This document shows positions 24,990 to 34,006 of a stretch of 34,006 nt of DNA, piece after piece; position 1 is the first letter of the stretch, and every line of letters starts with the position of its first letter. A program made the translations under genes and the position numbers. A model generated the notes under the pieces. It saw nothing but the letters and a program-made list of their open reading frames with translations, did no database searches and was not told the origin of the DNA. The stretch comes from Chitinophagaceae bacterium (GTDB lineage Bacteria > Bacteroidota > Bacteroidia > Chitinophagales > Chitinophagaceae). The stretch is taken from NCBI GenBank assembly GCA_025933775.1, contig JAICZH010000027.1, forward strand, positions 1 to 34,006, read 5' to 3'.

Positions 24990-27168
24990 TCATTCTCCCG
25001 GATGATATTTGCGTTCAGCATGTTTCATTACATCTTCTTTGTAAAAAAATACATCTTTAAAATTTCCGTCAATAAACATTTGCGCCTGATCAATGTAATG
25101 TTTTGACAAAGGATCAAAAGACTGGCCGCCGGTAACAATTGATTTTGCTTTTACTTTTTTTCCAAATTCCACGCAGGCAACAAAACTATTGCCTGAAATG
25201 CCGTAACGGCGATTGGTTCCGGGGAAACGGCGCGATGCAAAAGAAGGCAATGAACCAAATGCAGAAGAACCTAAACCTACGGCGAGGCTTGGCTTTGCGT
25301 CATCAAATTTTCCATCATCGGGACGTTGGTAACGGTTCACTTCACCCCATACAATTTTCCATGTACCGAATCTTTTGGTAAGGTCTTCAAGTGTTTGTTT
25401 TAATAAATTTAATCTTTCAGATGAAGTGGTTACTGCAAGTAAATTTTTTAATCGTTCCACTGCATGTGTTGTTTGAAACCTGTTTGCAGCAGGCGGCGTT
25501 TTTTGTAAAAAGCGATAACCAAATTCAATGGCAACAGTTGTGGCAATGGATGTATCAGAAGAATTTTTATCCCATACATTTAAAAATGCAATGGCATCTT
25601 TTAGAATATTTTTTAAAGAATCATTTTGGGATAAAGAATTATAATCATTGACTAATGCCGGAATAATTACATCAAACGCAGCAAGGTAATGGCTGTATCC
25701 AATATCATGAATCATTTTATCAATGGTAATATTTTTTGCATTGCTTAATAGTTTTGCCGCATTCAATGCGCGAAAGTTTTCACCATCAGGCGCCATGTAA
25801 ACGGGATAATTTTCTTTATGCGGACTGCTTTTGCCGGAAACAGTAAAAGGCGTGGAGTTGCAATTTTTTATAAACCCTGTTGCCGGATCATACACATGCA
25901 CGATTGAATCGAGCGCATAAATTCCTTTCCAATCGCTTTGAGAAACGCTGCCATCAACAGGTTCGCTGTAATCAAAATTTTTATTTCTTCGCGGAACATA
26001 ATTACCATGCCAGTAAGCAATGTTGCCTTTGTTATCGGCGAACACAGTGTTATCAGAAGTATTGGAACGAAGGTTCATTACTTTTTTAAAATCAGCAAAA
26101 CCTTTTGTTTTGGTGCGAAGCCACGATTGCATTAAAGCTTTCAGAGAACGATTATTTTCGCGCAAACTAAGCCACTGTCCGTTTCTGCTGCCCATCACCG
26201 GGCCGTGAATGGTATGATATGTTGTAAATTTTTCTTCACCATAGCCATTATCTTTTTTATATTTTATTACAAACTGTTTTGTTTGCACAGGTATTAGCTT
26301 ATCATCATATTTTGTAAATAACGAATCGTCTTTTTTTACAGCAGTTTCTTTAAACAGATCCGCAACATCTGTTTCGCCTGAAGTATGCATCCATCCGCAA
26401 TATTGGTTGAAACCCTGAAACACAAAAAAAGTTCCCCACGTAACAGCGCCATATGCATTTAATCCTTCATCACTCACCATTTGCACTTCGGTACGATAAT
26501 AAAAAGTTACATGCGGATTAATATAAAGAATTGCATTTCCTGAAAGAGTTTTGGAAGGCGCTACAGCAAAGCCATTCGAGCCTGTTGGGGCTGCATCATA
26601 CGAATGAATATATTTATTTTGATAAGCTGTATTATCATCCGACGGATAAATATTTTTCATATCATTAATAGTTATGCCACCGTTTTGCGTAGCTGAAATG
26701 CTGCCGTTTGTACGAAGCAACGCATACCATGGTTTAAAATAAGTGAGTACAGCAGGTTTTACTTCGGGATGTTTGTAGAGATAATAATTGATGCCATCAG
26801 CAGCGGCATCGCATAATTTTTTTAACCATAACGGGCTGCGATTATAATCATTGATTGCTGCAACCGTGTCGTAAATCAATCGCATTTGCAAATCATCATA
26901 CATTTGTTTGCGGCCATATATTTCAGAAAGCGCCCCAGCATTTCCAGATTATTTTCTTCTACCTTTTTAAAATTTTCTTCGCATTCAGAATACAATAAAC
27001 CAAACACAGCATCGGCATCCGTTTTACCATAAATATGCGGAACGCCCCATGTATCGCGGATGATAGTTACATTTTGAGCTTCTTGTTTACATCGCTGAAT
27101 TTCTTTTTAGAAAAATTTTGGGAGAAAGAAAATAGAGGAACAAAAATTAATAGGAGTAAAAATTTCAT
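24990..27168 (-). pseudogene. penicillin acylase family (Ntn hydrolase) gene with two apparent frameshifts
   Basis: The intact frame 24990-26903 gives 637 residues of a penicillin acylase-type Ntn hydrolase with the nucleophile Ser in TGSNGFAV (residue 109 of that frame). Its N-terminal alpha-subunit start is missing. The missing part is present upstream in two other frames. An ATG at 27166-27168 opens a signal peptide (MKFLLLLIFVPLFSFSQ) that ends in a premature stop. The next frame reads VTIIRDTWGVPHIYGKTDAD, then EENNLEML. The third frame resumes as ALSEIYGRKQ joined to MYDDLQMRL. Adding one base near 27085-27088 (an A run) and one near 26933-26936 (a G run) restores a protein of about 726 residues. 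It is either a decayed gene or two sequencing errors. The corrected enzyme would be a periplasmic amide hydrolase, perhaps acyl-homoserine-lactone or beta-lactam directed; substrate unknown. Confidence 0.8.
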
Positions 27169-27501
27169 TGGTATAAATAATTTCAAGGTAATAAAATCTT
27201 TTAGAAAAAGGTTCATCCCTTTAATTAAAAGACTTCATTTATTTTGCAAGTTGCCTTCTTTTATTTTGTTTTTGATTTTTTCAACAAGCACCTGTAAAGT
27301 TTCTCTGCGTTATTGATAGCAATCAGAAGAGAAATTTTTAATTCAAAGCGATCAAGGTTTTGCTGTTGCAGAAATAAAATCTTTTTACAAGAAAATAATA
27401 AGAGCCTGATAGCAACAACCCTAATTTAAATATGCCATGCTTTAGAAAAGAATTTTTGATTGTATTTTAACCTTAATAGAAATTTATTTACCTAAGTTTT
27501 T

Positions 27502-27544
27502 AACCTTATTACCTTATTCAAAAACTCAATAAGGTAATAAGGTT
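27502..27544. repeat. perfect inverted repeat with 17-base arms
   Basis: AACCTTATTACCTTATT (27502-27518), a 9-base spacer, then its exact complement AATAAGGTAATAAGGTT (27528-27544). Each arm is itself two copies of ACCTTATT or its complement. No T-tract follows, and no gene ends nearby, so it is not an ordinary terminator. Confidence 0.85.
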
Positions 27545-27724
27545 TGATTATTCATCTATTATTGCTTTTCTACTAAGGTTTCATTTCTTTCAAAACAAAA
27601 TATTTTAAAATAAATTTTAACAGCTTCTAAGTGAAATGGCATTACCTTTCAACAGAATAATTATTATTTCCGATTAATTAATTTTCAGATTTATTGTTAC
27701 TTTTTGAAGCTTCATAAAAATTAT

Positions 27725-27772
27725 CAATTCAACAATAAAACAATTCAACAATAAAACAATTCAACAATTCAA
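27725..27772. repeat. short-word repeat CAATTCAA upstream of the amidohydrolase gene
   Basis: Four copies of CAATTCAA at 27725, 27741, 27757 and 27765. The first two belong to an exactly duplicated 16-mer, CAATTCAACAATAAAA. The block ends 26 bases before the ATG at 27799. Confidence 0.8.
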
Positions 27773-27798
27773 TATTCTATATTTCTTATCTTTCATTT

Positions 27799-29058
27799 AT
27801 GAAAAAATTATTTTTTATCAACTTATTTTTTTTATGCTTTTCAGCCAATGCACAGGTTGATTCATTTTATCTTTTAAAACCTTCACGCGTATTTGATGGT
27901 GAAACGATGCACAACAATTGGGTGGTTTTGGTAAAAGGAAATAAAATTGAAGAAGCAGGCGAAATGAATTTTAAGCTTCCTGCCAACACACGCATCATTG
28001 AAATAAATGCAACGCTTTTGCCCGGATTAATTGAAGGGCATTCACATTTATTTTTGCATCCGTATAACGAAGTAAGCTGGAACGATCAGGTGCTGAAAGA
28101 AAGCAGAGCCGAGCGTACTGCAAGGGCAGTAACACATGCGGAAGCCACGCTGATGGCAGGTTTCACTACCATGCGCGATTTAGGAACCGAAGGCGCTATG
28201 TATGACGATGCGGGATTAAAAACCGCCATTGAAAAAAATGTTTTTCCCGGCCCACGGCTTATTGTTGCCACGCGGGCAATTGTTGCCAAAGGAACTTATG
28301 GGCCTAATTATAAAAATGCTGATGTTGATTTGCCGCAGGGCGCTGCAGAAGTAAGCGGAATGGAAGATATGGCCAATGAAGTTTATACCCAAATAAGAAA
28401 AGGCGCTGATGTAGTAAAACTTTATGCGGATTATGGTTGGGGCGATGATGGCGAAACAATGCCAACATTCAGTATTGAACAAATTGCTTTGGCAGTAAGC
28501 ATTGCACACAGCAGCGGGCGCATAGTTGCCGCTCACTCCACCACAAAAGAAGGAATGCGAAGAGCCATTATGGGCGGGGTAAATACAATTGAGCATGGCA
28601 ACAATGGAGACGATGAAATTTTTAAGTTGATGAAAGAAAAAGGTATTGCACTCTGCCCTACCCTTGCGGCTTACGAAGCCATTCAACAATACAGAGGATG
28701 GAAGAAAGGAATTGATCCTGATCCACCATCCATTGTTGCAAAAAGAAAAAGTTTTCAATCAGCTTTAAAGAATGGAGTAACCATTTGCATGGGTGGTGAT
28801 GTGGGTGTGTTTCCCCATGGCGAAAATGTAAGAGAAATGGAATTGATGGTGGAATACGGAATGAAACCGTTAGATGTTTTGCGCTCTGCAACCTCAGTAA
28901 ATGCTGATGTTTTCGGCTATGGTAGTAAAATAGGCAGAATAAAAAAAGGATTATTTGCAGATATAATTATGGCAGAAGGCGATCCTTCTACAAACATAAG
29001 TTCATTGCGCAAAATTGTATTTGTAATGAAAAATGGAAAAATTTATAAAGAGCTATAA
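27799..29058 (+). CDS. secreted metal-dependent amidohydrolase (imidazolonepropionase/prolidase-like)
   Basis: 419 residues with a signal peptide (MKKLFFINLFFLCFSANAQ), so the enzyme is exported to the periplasm or beyond. It has an amidohydrolase-superfamily TIM barrel: HxH at H81/H83 in IEGHSHLF, a Lys for carboxylation at K207 in DVVKLYADYG, H246 in AAHS, H266 in IEHGN and the catalytic D334 in MGGDVGVFPHG. The C-terminal FADIIMAEGDPSTNI is the usual beta-sandwich part. The subgroup cleaves peptides or cyclic amides; Xaa-Pro dipeptidase-like activity is one possibility. No operon partner is evident, but the broken acylase, another amide hydrolase, is divergent. Confidence 0.87.
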   Translation: MKKLFFINLFFLCFSANAQVDSFYLLKPSRVFDGETMHNNWVVLVKGNKIEEAGEMNFKLPANTRIIEINATLLPGLIEGHSHLFLHPYNEVSWNDQVLKESRAERTARAVTHAEATLMAGFTTMRDLGTEGAMYDDAGLKTAIEKNVFPGPRLIVATRAIVAKGTYGPNYKNADVDLPQGAAEVSGMEDMANEVYTQIRKGADVVKLYADYGWGDDGETMPTFSIEQIALAVSIAHSSGRIVAAHSTTKEGMRRAIMGGVNTIEHGNNGDDEIFKLMKEKGIALCPTLAAYEAIQQYRGWKKGIDPDPPSIVAKRKSFQSALKNGVTICMGGDVGVFPHGENVREMELMVEYGMKPLDVLRSATSVNADVFGYGSKIGRIKKGLFADIIMAEGDPSTNISSLRKIVFVMKNGKIYKEL

Positions 29059-29183
29059 TTTTTTTTATATAACGGTGATGGGTAGACGAAAAAATAAGTT
29101 TGAAAAAGAAATCTTTAGAATTTATAATTTAGTTACCGTTATTAAGCCAAAACATTTTCATAAAGTCTTATAAAGAAAATTTT

Positions 29184-29543
29184 ATGAAAAAAACAATCAT
29201 ATTCATTATCCTTTTCTTCTTTATTATTACAGGCAACTATGCACAGGTGCAACGGCAAACAGATTCTTCACAAACACGGATGACCAACACAGATAAAAGA
29301 CAGCAAAAGTTGCAAATGATGCAAGACCTTCATCTGACCAGCCAACAAAGAGGCGATATGAAAGAAATGCGCAAAAGCATGAAGCAACAAAAAGATGCTC
29401 TCAAGACGAATCCCAATCTTACTACTGAACAAAAAAGGGAAAAATTAAAAAGATTGCACAAAGAACAAAATGAAAAATTAAAAAAGATTTTAACTACGGA
29501 ACAGCAAGAACAATTAAAAGCGAAAAGAAAAGACAAAAGATGA
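29184..29543 (+). CDS. small secreted helical protein, Spy/CpxP-like (LTXXQ)
   Basis: 119 residues. A signal peptide (MKKTIIFIILFFFIITGNYA) precedes an almost wholly charged helical region of about 95 residues, very rich in Lys, Gln and Glu. Two LTxxQ-like motifs occur, LTSQQ near 51 and LTTEQ near 80 (repeated as LTTEQ near 104). This spacing of helices with LTxxQ resembles Spy/CpxP periplasmic chaperones. The family call is inference from motif and composition. It follows the amidohydrolase by 125 bases. Confidence 0.65.
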   Translation: MKKTIIFIILFFFIITGNYAQVQRQTDSSQTRMTNTDKRQQKLQMMQDLHLTSQQRGDMKEMRKSMKQQKDALKTNPNLTTEQKREKLKRLHKEQNEKLKKILTTEQQEQLKAKRKDKR

Positions 29544-29875
29544 AATAGTTATGAAATTGTAATTGAGAAAACAAATGGAAATTTTTTTGTTAATCATTTA
29601 AAAAAAATTACAAAAATAAAAGAGGCTGTTGCAGCAGCCTCTGGAAAATAAAACCGAACACTTATGAAAACTTGATGAGAGAAAAAAAAGGATTAGAATT
29701 ATATCATTAAAAAAAATGTATCAATTACTATTTTTTGTTTTTAAAAATTAGTGCCCGCTTTGAATTGAGAAGTCTTATTTTTACGAGCCTCTAATAAAAT
29801 ATAGTTATTATTATTCTCACTCTCAACTTATTGAAAATAAAATTTGACTCAAACAAACTGGATCATTATATTACT
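29544..29875. other. 332-base gap between convergent genes
   Basis: It contains the hairpin at 29621-29642. The remainder is AT-rich and shows no reading frame, repeat or RNA gene that I can support. Confidence 0.5.
29621..29642 (-). terminator. hairpin, probable terminator of the susCD transcript
   Basis: AGAGGCTG-TTGCAG-CAGCCTCT, a perfect 8-base stem. On the minus strand it is followed by TTTTATTTTTG, so it works best for the susC-susD operon, leaving a 3' untranslated tail of about 230 bases. On the plus strand the following sequence is A-rich and would not terminate well. Confidence 0.6.
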
Positions 29876-31891
29876 TTATTTGAGGTACCCATAGTATGCA
29901 TCATCCGTTGGAGTATCCCACCAAATTGGCATACTCCAGATATTCGGATCAGTAGCATGTGGGTTTAAGGCAAGTGTATGTATTGAGTTATAATTTATTT
30001 CATAAGTAGGAGGTAATGCCCAGCGGCGCATCCAATATCTTACATCTGTTGGTGAATTACCTGTCAATTGAGCCTGCCCTGTAAATAAGGGACCTCTTTG
30101 ATAGCCCGGGTAAACAACGCCAAAGCTACCTACATCTCCTGCGCTATAATCAAACCGACGCATGTCGTTATAGTTTTCAATGCTACAACCCATGGCAATA
30201 TATTTTTGCAGCATAATATCTGACATGGTTAAAGTACCTGCACTTTGTGCAACAGCACTGCTGGCCATATAGGTGGTAATATCATTTGGATTCATCGGTT
30301 CCATATCAGGAATAATAACCCCGGCAGCATTTTTATCAAACCCTTCGCCTTGCCATTCAGCAAGTTTAGTTTGCATCTTATCCATATTAGCCTGAATGCC
30401 TGCAATGTAAGCAGTATAAGCATCAGTAGGATCGCCTTTTCTCATATAAACTTCCGCTTTAATAAAGCACATTTCATAATAAGTGAGAATGTCCTGGTCA
30501 GAAACAGGGCGAACCTGGAAGGAACCTGTTGAACCAATAACGCCTGCATTATATGCTGCTTCGTTTGGATACCAGTTCACATCATTTGGCACCGACTGCT
30601 GTTCGAGTACGGCTGTTGTAGCTTCAGCGTTACTTCGCATGTTTACATAAGCAGTATCGCCGGCATAGATATAGTTGCTGCTGTTTATGTAAATGGACCC
30701 TGCAGGGTAGGTTACGACTACATTGTTCCCACTGGTAGTGAAGGTTTTTCCTGCTGCGGTTATAGAAGCGATAAAATTGGCGCGGTCTGTTCCATCAGTA
30801 ATAGTATAAGTTTTTTGTACATCTGAAACGGCATAAGTGGCCGTTTGAATAGAAGTAGGACCTCCTTTTAGCAAACGGGTTGCTGTGTCATAAGAATCAA
30901 CTCCTATTCCACGGTTCCATGTATAAGAACTTACCTGACCTGAACCATTTAATTTAACATTAGTCATAGAAGCAGGTACAATTTTAGACATCCGGGGATC
31001 CACTACTCCGGAACCATTCATATTGGTCAGCAGGTTGTAATAATATTGGGAGATCCGAATACTATTACCATAAGCTGCATAATCGAAGTTGCCATTGGTT
31101 ACTACAGGGTCGCCTTCAAGATAATCGGTTACAGTGCTGTTGTTTAACCCCGGTCCTACTGTATTATCAGCATTAGATTGAGGTCCTTGAGACAAACAAT
31201 ACAAAACCGAATCCGCATTAAACAAATCTGTTTTTTTGGAAAGTTTAAGCATGTAGCGCGCTTTTAATCCCCAGCATAGTTTCAGCCATTTGCTTACGTC
31301 TCCACCATTCCACAAATCCCCGGCAGCAAGAGATGGAGCGCCTACTTCCTGTGTTTTATTAAACAGGCCGATAGCTTCATTCAAATGGTCCATGCAACCA
31401 TTAAAAATGGTTTTACCATCATCAGGTTTAGGGCTTGGATTCCCTGTTCCTGCCTGTGTGTAAGGCATTTCACCATAAAGATCCAGCATTTCCATATAAC
31501 CAAGGGCATGGAAAACATCAGCCACAGCCATATAATGATAAGCGCCTTTTTGCTTGGCAGAATTATACAAATCCACTACGTTGGAAGATACTTCTATAAA
31601 CCAGGTTTGGTACGGGGTTGTTGAATTGGCGTTGGAGCACTGCCAGGTAGTGCTAAAGCTATTACCAGCAGCAGTGTTACTATAATAAACTCCTGCCTGA
31701 AGCGCAGTGCGGTAATTGGTTACCCCTGCGGTGTATTGGTAAAAGTGTTCAATCCATGGAACACGGTTTTGAATTAAAACGCTTTGATTGTTTGGATTAT
31801 CCGGATCTGTATTAACGTCCAACCATTTTTTACAGGAGGCAAAACTGATTACGAATGCGCAACCAAGTATAATATATTTTGTTTTTTTCAT
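29876..31891 (-). CDS. SusD/RagB family outer-membrane lipoprotein
   Basis: 671 residues, at the long end for SusD-like proteins. The signal peptide has a lipobox ending at C20 (ISFASC), followed by KKWLDVNTDPDNPNN, the typical SusD-like start (SusD-like_2 group). It is a surface-exposed nutrient-binding lipoprotein that caps the SusC barrel. TPR-like helices are seen near GAYHYMAVADVFHALGYMEM and DLYGEMPY. The C-terminal part has the conserved SusD ending with MRRWALPP and YEINYNS. A Gly/Thr/Val-rich insertion near 360-415 may account for the extra length. It lies 18 bases downstream of susC. Ligand unknown; no glycosidase or peptidase gene follows. Confidence 0.93.
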   Translation of the reverse strand: MKKTKYIILGCAFVISFASCKKWLDVNTDPDNPNNQSVLIQNRVPWIEHFYQYTAGVTNYRTALQAGVYYSNTAAGNSFSTTWQCSNANSTTPYQTWFIEVSSNVVDLYNSAKQKGAYHYMAVADVFHALGYMEMLDLYGEMPYTQAGTGNPSPKPDDGKTIFNGCMDHLNEAIGLFNKTQEVGAPSLAAGDLWNGGDVSKWLKLCWGLKARYMLKLSKKTDLFNADSVLYCLSQGPQSNADNTVGPGLNNSTVTDYLEGDPVVTNGNFDYAAYGNSIRISQYYYNLLTNMNGSGVVDPRMSKIVPASMTNVKLNGSGQVSSYTWNRGIGVDSYDTATRLLKGGPTSIQTATYAVSDVQKTYTITDGTDRANFIASITAAGKTFTTSGNNVVVTYPAGSIYINSSNYIYAGDTAYVNMRSNAEATTAVLEQQSVPNDVNWYPNEAAYNAGVIGSTGSFQVRPVSDQDILTYYEMCFIKAEVYMRKGDPTDAYTAYIAGIQANMDKMQTKLAEWQGEGFDKNAAGVIIPDMEPMNPNDITTYMASSAVAQSAGTLTMSDIMLQKYIAMGCSIENYNDMRRFDYSAGDVGSFGVVYPGYQRGPLFTGQAQLTGNSPTDVRYWMRRWALPPTYEINYNSIHTLALNPHATDPNIWSMPIWWDTPTDDAYYGYLK

Positions 31892-31909
31892 GATTTATTT
31901 TTTTTGAAT

Positions 31910-34006
31910 TTAAAACTTAATATTTACTCCGAAAGTGAAACTTGCTACGGCAGGCACTCCCAGGTAATCAATACCTGTAGAACCAGAGCCTCCTGTTCCT
32001 CCAGCAGCGCTTACTTCAGGATCCATTCCTTTATAGTTGGTCCATGTAAACAAGTTAGTTCCAACTACAGTAGCAGTAAGTCCTTTAATAACTTTTTGAT
32101 TTTTCAATATGCCAGAGAAGTCATATACCAACGACACTGAACGAAGTTTTAACCAGTTTACTGAAGTAATAAAGTTATAAGAGTTGGCTGCATAGTTTAG
32201 CCAATAGCTATGAATTCTTTCGGTACCGGCATACGTGGCGCTACCAATGGTATATGATTGATCTGCACTATAAGTTATGGTAGTATCTGCTCCGGTTTGA
32301 TCGCTAACTCCTGTTAAAGTTACTGACTGTCGATCGTTCAATAAAGTTTTTTTACTTAAACCGTTTACAACCATAGCATAATCGGTTCCGTTAAATACAT
32401 CTCCTCCAATTCGAATATCCAAAAGGAAGGATAGCGTTAATTTTTTATACCGGAAAGTATTTTGAAAGCCGCCAATGTAATCGGGTTCACGGTTACCTAC
32501 AACCGGGTTAGTAGAGTTGATTTTATAGAATCCGGTTTTAGTATCTATGATGTAGCGTCCGTTTGGAATTTCTTTTCCATTTGCGTCGGTTTCACGATAA
32601 TAATCCTGGCCGGTCATTCCCAAGAAATAGCCACCGTTGGGAATAGACGCTGCTTTTATGGTTCCAAATTGAGCATCTGTCGGGTAAAAATAAGCTACAC
32701 CAGGAAGGAAAGCGCCTAACCTACCCCTGTTATAGGAGAAATTGAGCGTTGCATCCCATGTAAAGTCTCTTTTTGATATTACCTTACCGTTAAGGGCTAT
32801 TTCCATTCCTTTATTAATTACCGAGCCGGAATTAAGAGCGCTGAAAATAAACCCTCCGGATTGGGCTAAACGGGGTTGTGCAATTTGATTTTGAGTTTCA
32901 TTATGATAATAGGTATAATCCAAACCAATCCGGTCATTCAAAAATCTAAATGCCCCTCCAACTTCCCAGGAATTTTGAATTTCGGGTATCAAATTGGGGT
33001 TACCGGAGTAGTATTGATTACCAACACCCATAAAAGAACCAATGGTAATCGGAGGGTTTTCGTAAGTATTCGTAGCATAGGGATTGGCATCTTTACCAAC
33101 CCTGGCCCAGCTTGCACGTAGTTTACCAAATGAGAGAATGTTATTTGCGGGTAACAATTGTGTAAAAATAAAAGAACCGCTGATAGAAGGATAAAAATAA
33201 GACCAGTTCTTTACAGGTAGTGTAGAAGACCAGTCATTACGGCCTGTTGCGGTGAGATAAACAATATCTTTATAAGATACGCCTACTTCTCCATAAGCTC
33301 CTACCAAACGTCTTCTCGTTGTTCCATCAGTAAAAAATTTGTTTGTTGTTTCCATATTATTAAAGCTAATAGTACCAGGAGTACTAAAGCCATATCCCCA
33401 AAGATTTTGATTTTTTGTATTAAAATCCTCCGAAGTAGTTCCTAATAACAGGTGGGTATCAAAATCCCCGAAGCTCTTGTGAAAATTAGTCATCACAGTT
33501 GTTGTAATATAGGTATAGTTAACCAGGTCTTTGCTGAGGCGCCCGTTCTGATATAGCGGAATCAATGCAGATCCCGGGGCAATAAATGTATAGTCATTAG
33601 TTGTGTACTGGTCATAACCAACACGTCCTGTAATGTCCCACCAATTGGTAACTTTAAAATTGGCATTGATACCGCCTGTGAAACGATCGGTTTTTGATGT
33701 TAGGTTATCCTGATTAATGATCCAGAAAGGATTGTCAATATCATCTTCCAAACTAGTTGTTCCTGCAAATATCCGGTGTTGCGTTCCATCAGGATTGATA
33801 TAATTTTTGATATTGTATGTTGTAGGCCAGCCGTACAATGCCTGCATACTTCCTACCCCACTTCCATATAAACCTGCAGTAGTCAAAGTTCTATCAGTAT
33901 TGGCAACGGAATAAGCTGCATTCGCATTCAATGTTAAACCGCCATATTTCTGTTCGCCATTAAAACGAAAAGTGGTTTTATTATAGCCAGTGCCCGGAAC
34001 GATACC
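31910..34006 (-). CDS. SusC/RagA family TonB-linked outer-membrane protein (N-terminal part outside window)
   Basis: The frame is open to the right edge of the window, so about 698 C-terminal residues are seen, with signal peptide, carboxypeptidase-like domain, TonB box and plug cut off. The visible part is a TonB-dependent barrel. It shows repeated aromatic strands such as GGINANFKVTNWWDITGRVG, the SusC marks GRNDWSSTLP, PSISGSFIFTQLL, LRASWARVGKDANPY and NPNLIPEIQNSWEVGG, and a last strand ending SFTFGVNIKF. It forms the transport half of a SusCD pair with the lipoprotein gene downstream. The substrate, probably an oligosaccharide or peptide, cannot be read from the sequence. Confidence 0.95.
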   Translation of the reverse strand, partial: GIVPGTGYNKTTFRFNGEQKYGGLTLNANAAYSVANTDRTLTTAGLYGSGVGSMQALYGWPTTYNIKNYINPDGTQHRIFAGTTSLEDDIDNPFWIINQDNLTSKTDRFTGGINANFKVTNWWDITGRVGYDQYTTNDYTFIAPGSALIPLYQNGRLSKDLVNYTYITTTVMTNFHKSFGDFDTHLLLGTTSEDFNTKNQNLWGYGFSTPGTISFNNMETTNKFFTDGTTRRRLVGAYGEVGVSYKDIVYLTATGRNDWSSTLPVKNWSYFYPSISGSFIFTQLLPANNILSFGKLRASWARVGKDANPYATNTYENPPITIGSFMGVGNQYYSGNPNLIPEIQNSWEVGGAFRFLNDRIGLDYTYYHNETQNQIAQPRLAQSGGFIFSALNSGSVINKGMEIALNGKVISKRDFTWDATLNFSYNRGRLGAFLPGVAYFYPTDAQFGTIKAASIPNGGYFLGMTGQDYYRETDANGKEIPNGRYIIDTKTGFYKINSTNPVVGNREPDYIGGFQNTFRYKKLTLSFLLDIRIGGDVFNGTDYAMVVNGLSKKTLLNDRQSVTLTGVSDQTGADTTITYSADQSYTIGSATYAGTERIHSYWLNYAANSYNFITSVNWLKLRSVSLVYDFSGILKNQKVIKGLTATVVGTNLFTWTNYKGMDPEVSAAGGTGGSGSTGIDYLGVPAVASFTFGVNIKF

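Larger units (their letters stand above)
27169..27798. other. 630-base gap without a convincing gene
   Basis: The gap lies between the diverging acylase and amidohydrolase genes. It holds a 17-base-stem hairpin (27502-27544) and a CAATTCAA repeat (27725-27772). On the minus strand, 27261-27428 has a 55-codon frame without ATG that reads like protein (FELKISLLIAINNAEKLY). It would continue in a second frame as LQVLVEKIKNKIKEGN, so it may be a decayed coding remnant. I do not recognise it. Confidence 0.5.

Noticed and set aside
27035-27316. 93-codon plus-strand frame
   Set aside because: It runs antisense to the acylase 5' end, where the minus-strand frames give clear family sequence.
28216-28758. 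180-codon minus-strand frame inside the amidohydrolase gene
   Set aside because: Antisense shadow of a gene with full catalytic motifs; Cys/His/Phe-rich composition typical of noise.

Overview
The window is AT-rich chromosomal DNA from a member of the Bacteroidota, most likely near the Chitinophagaceae. This rests on several features seen together. There is a SusC/SusD pair, a MoxR-DUF58-BatA operon and a type III glutamine synthetase. A small LAGC lipoprotein is present, Shine-Dalgarno sequences are scarce, and several -7 boxes match TAnnTTTG. Genus and species cannot be read from the sequence. I see no tRNA, rRNA, CRISPR array, transposase or phage gene; it looks like ordinary core-plus-accessory chromosome rather than an island.

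Layout. 1-186 is the tail of an outer-membrane barrel gene. 206-3338 (minus) is a four-gene unit: two small membrane proteins, a winged-helix regulator and a large DUF4173-like membrane protein. It carries two copies of one inverted-repeat operator. 3448-4629 (minus) is a class III aminotransferase. 4799-5929 (plus) holds a gamma-carbonic anhydrase, a 58-residue lipoprotein and an unknown 100-residue protein. 6084-7010 (minus) is rsgA. 7116-11087 (minus) is a short Bat operon (moxR, DUF58, membrane-anchored BatD-like protein, batA) without batB/C/D. 11218-11827 holds a YbjQ-family protein and a dodecin, convergent. 12055-15065 (plus) is a metal-import operon (outer-membrane barrel, binding protein, permease) that lacks an ATPase gene. 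15172-21168 (minus) holds lolA, pyrG, hldD and purL. 21264-24827 (plus) is a polymerase-like membrane protein and glutamine synthetase III. 24990-27168 (minus) is a penicillin acylase gene broken by two apparent one-base deletions. 27799-29543 (plus) is a secreted amidohydrolase and a small Spy-like protein. 29876-34006 (minus) is susD and most of susC.

The structure least explained by genes is in the gaps. Many intergenic regions carry their own short repeated word: GTTTAGAAAG, AATTCGTGT, CAATTCAA, TGTGAATT, or paired ACCTTATT/AATAAGGT. These copies lie outside the reading frames, mostly close to gene ends. A GC-rich palindromic element fills one convergent gap. The other signals worth testing are the duplicated operator around the winged-helix regulator, the broken acylase, and the incomplete Bat and metal-transport gene sets.
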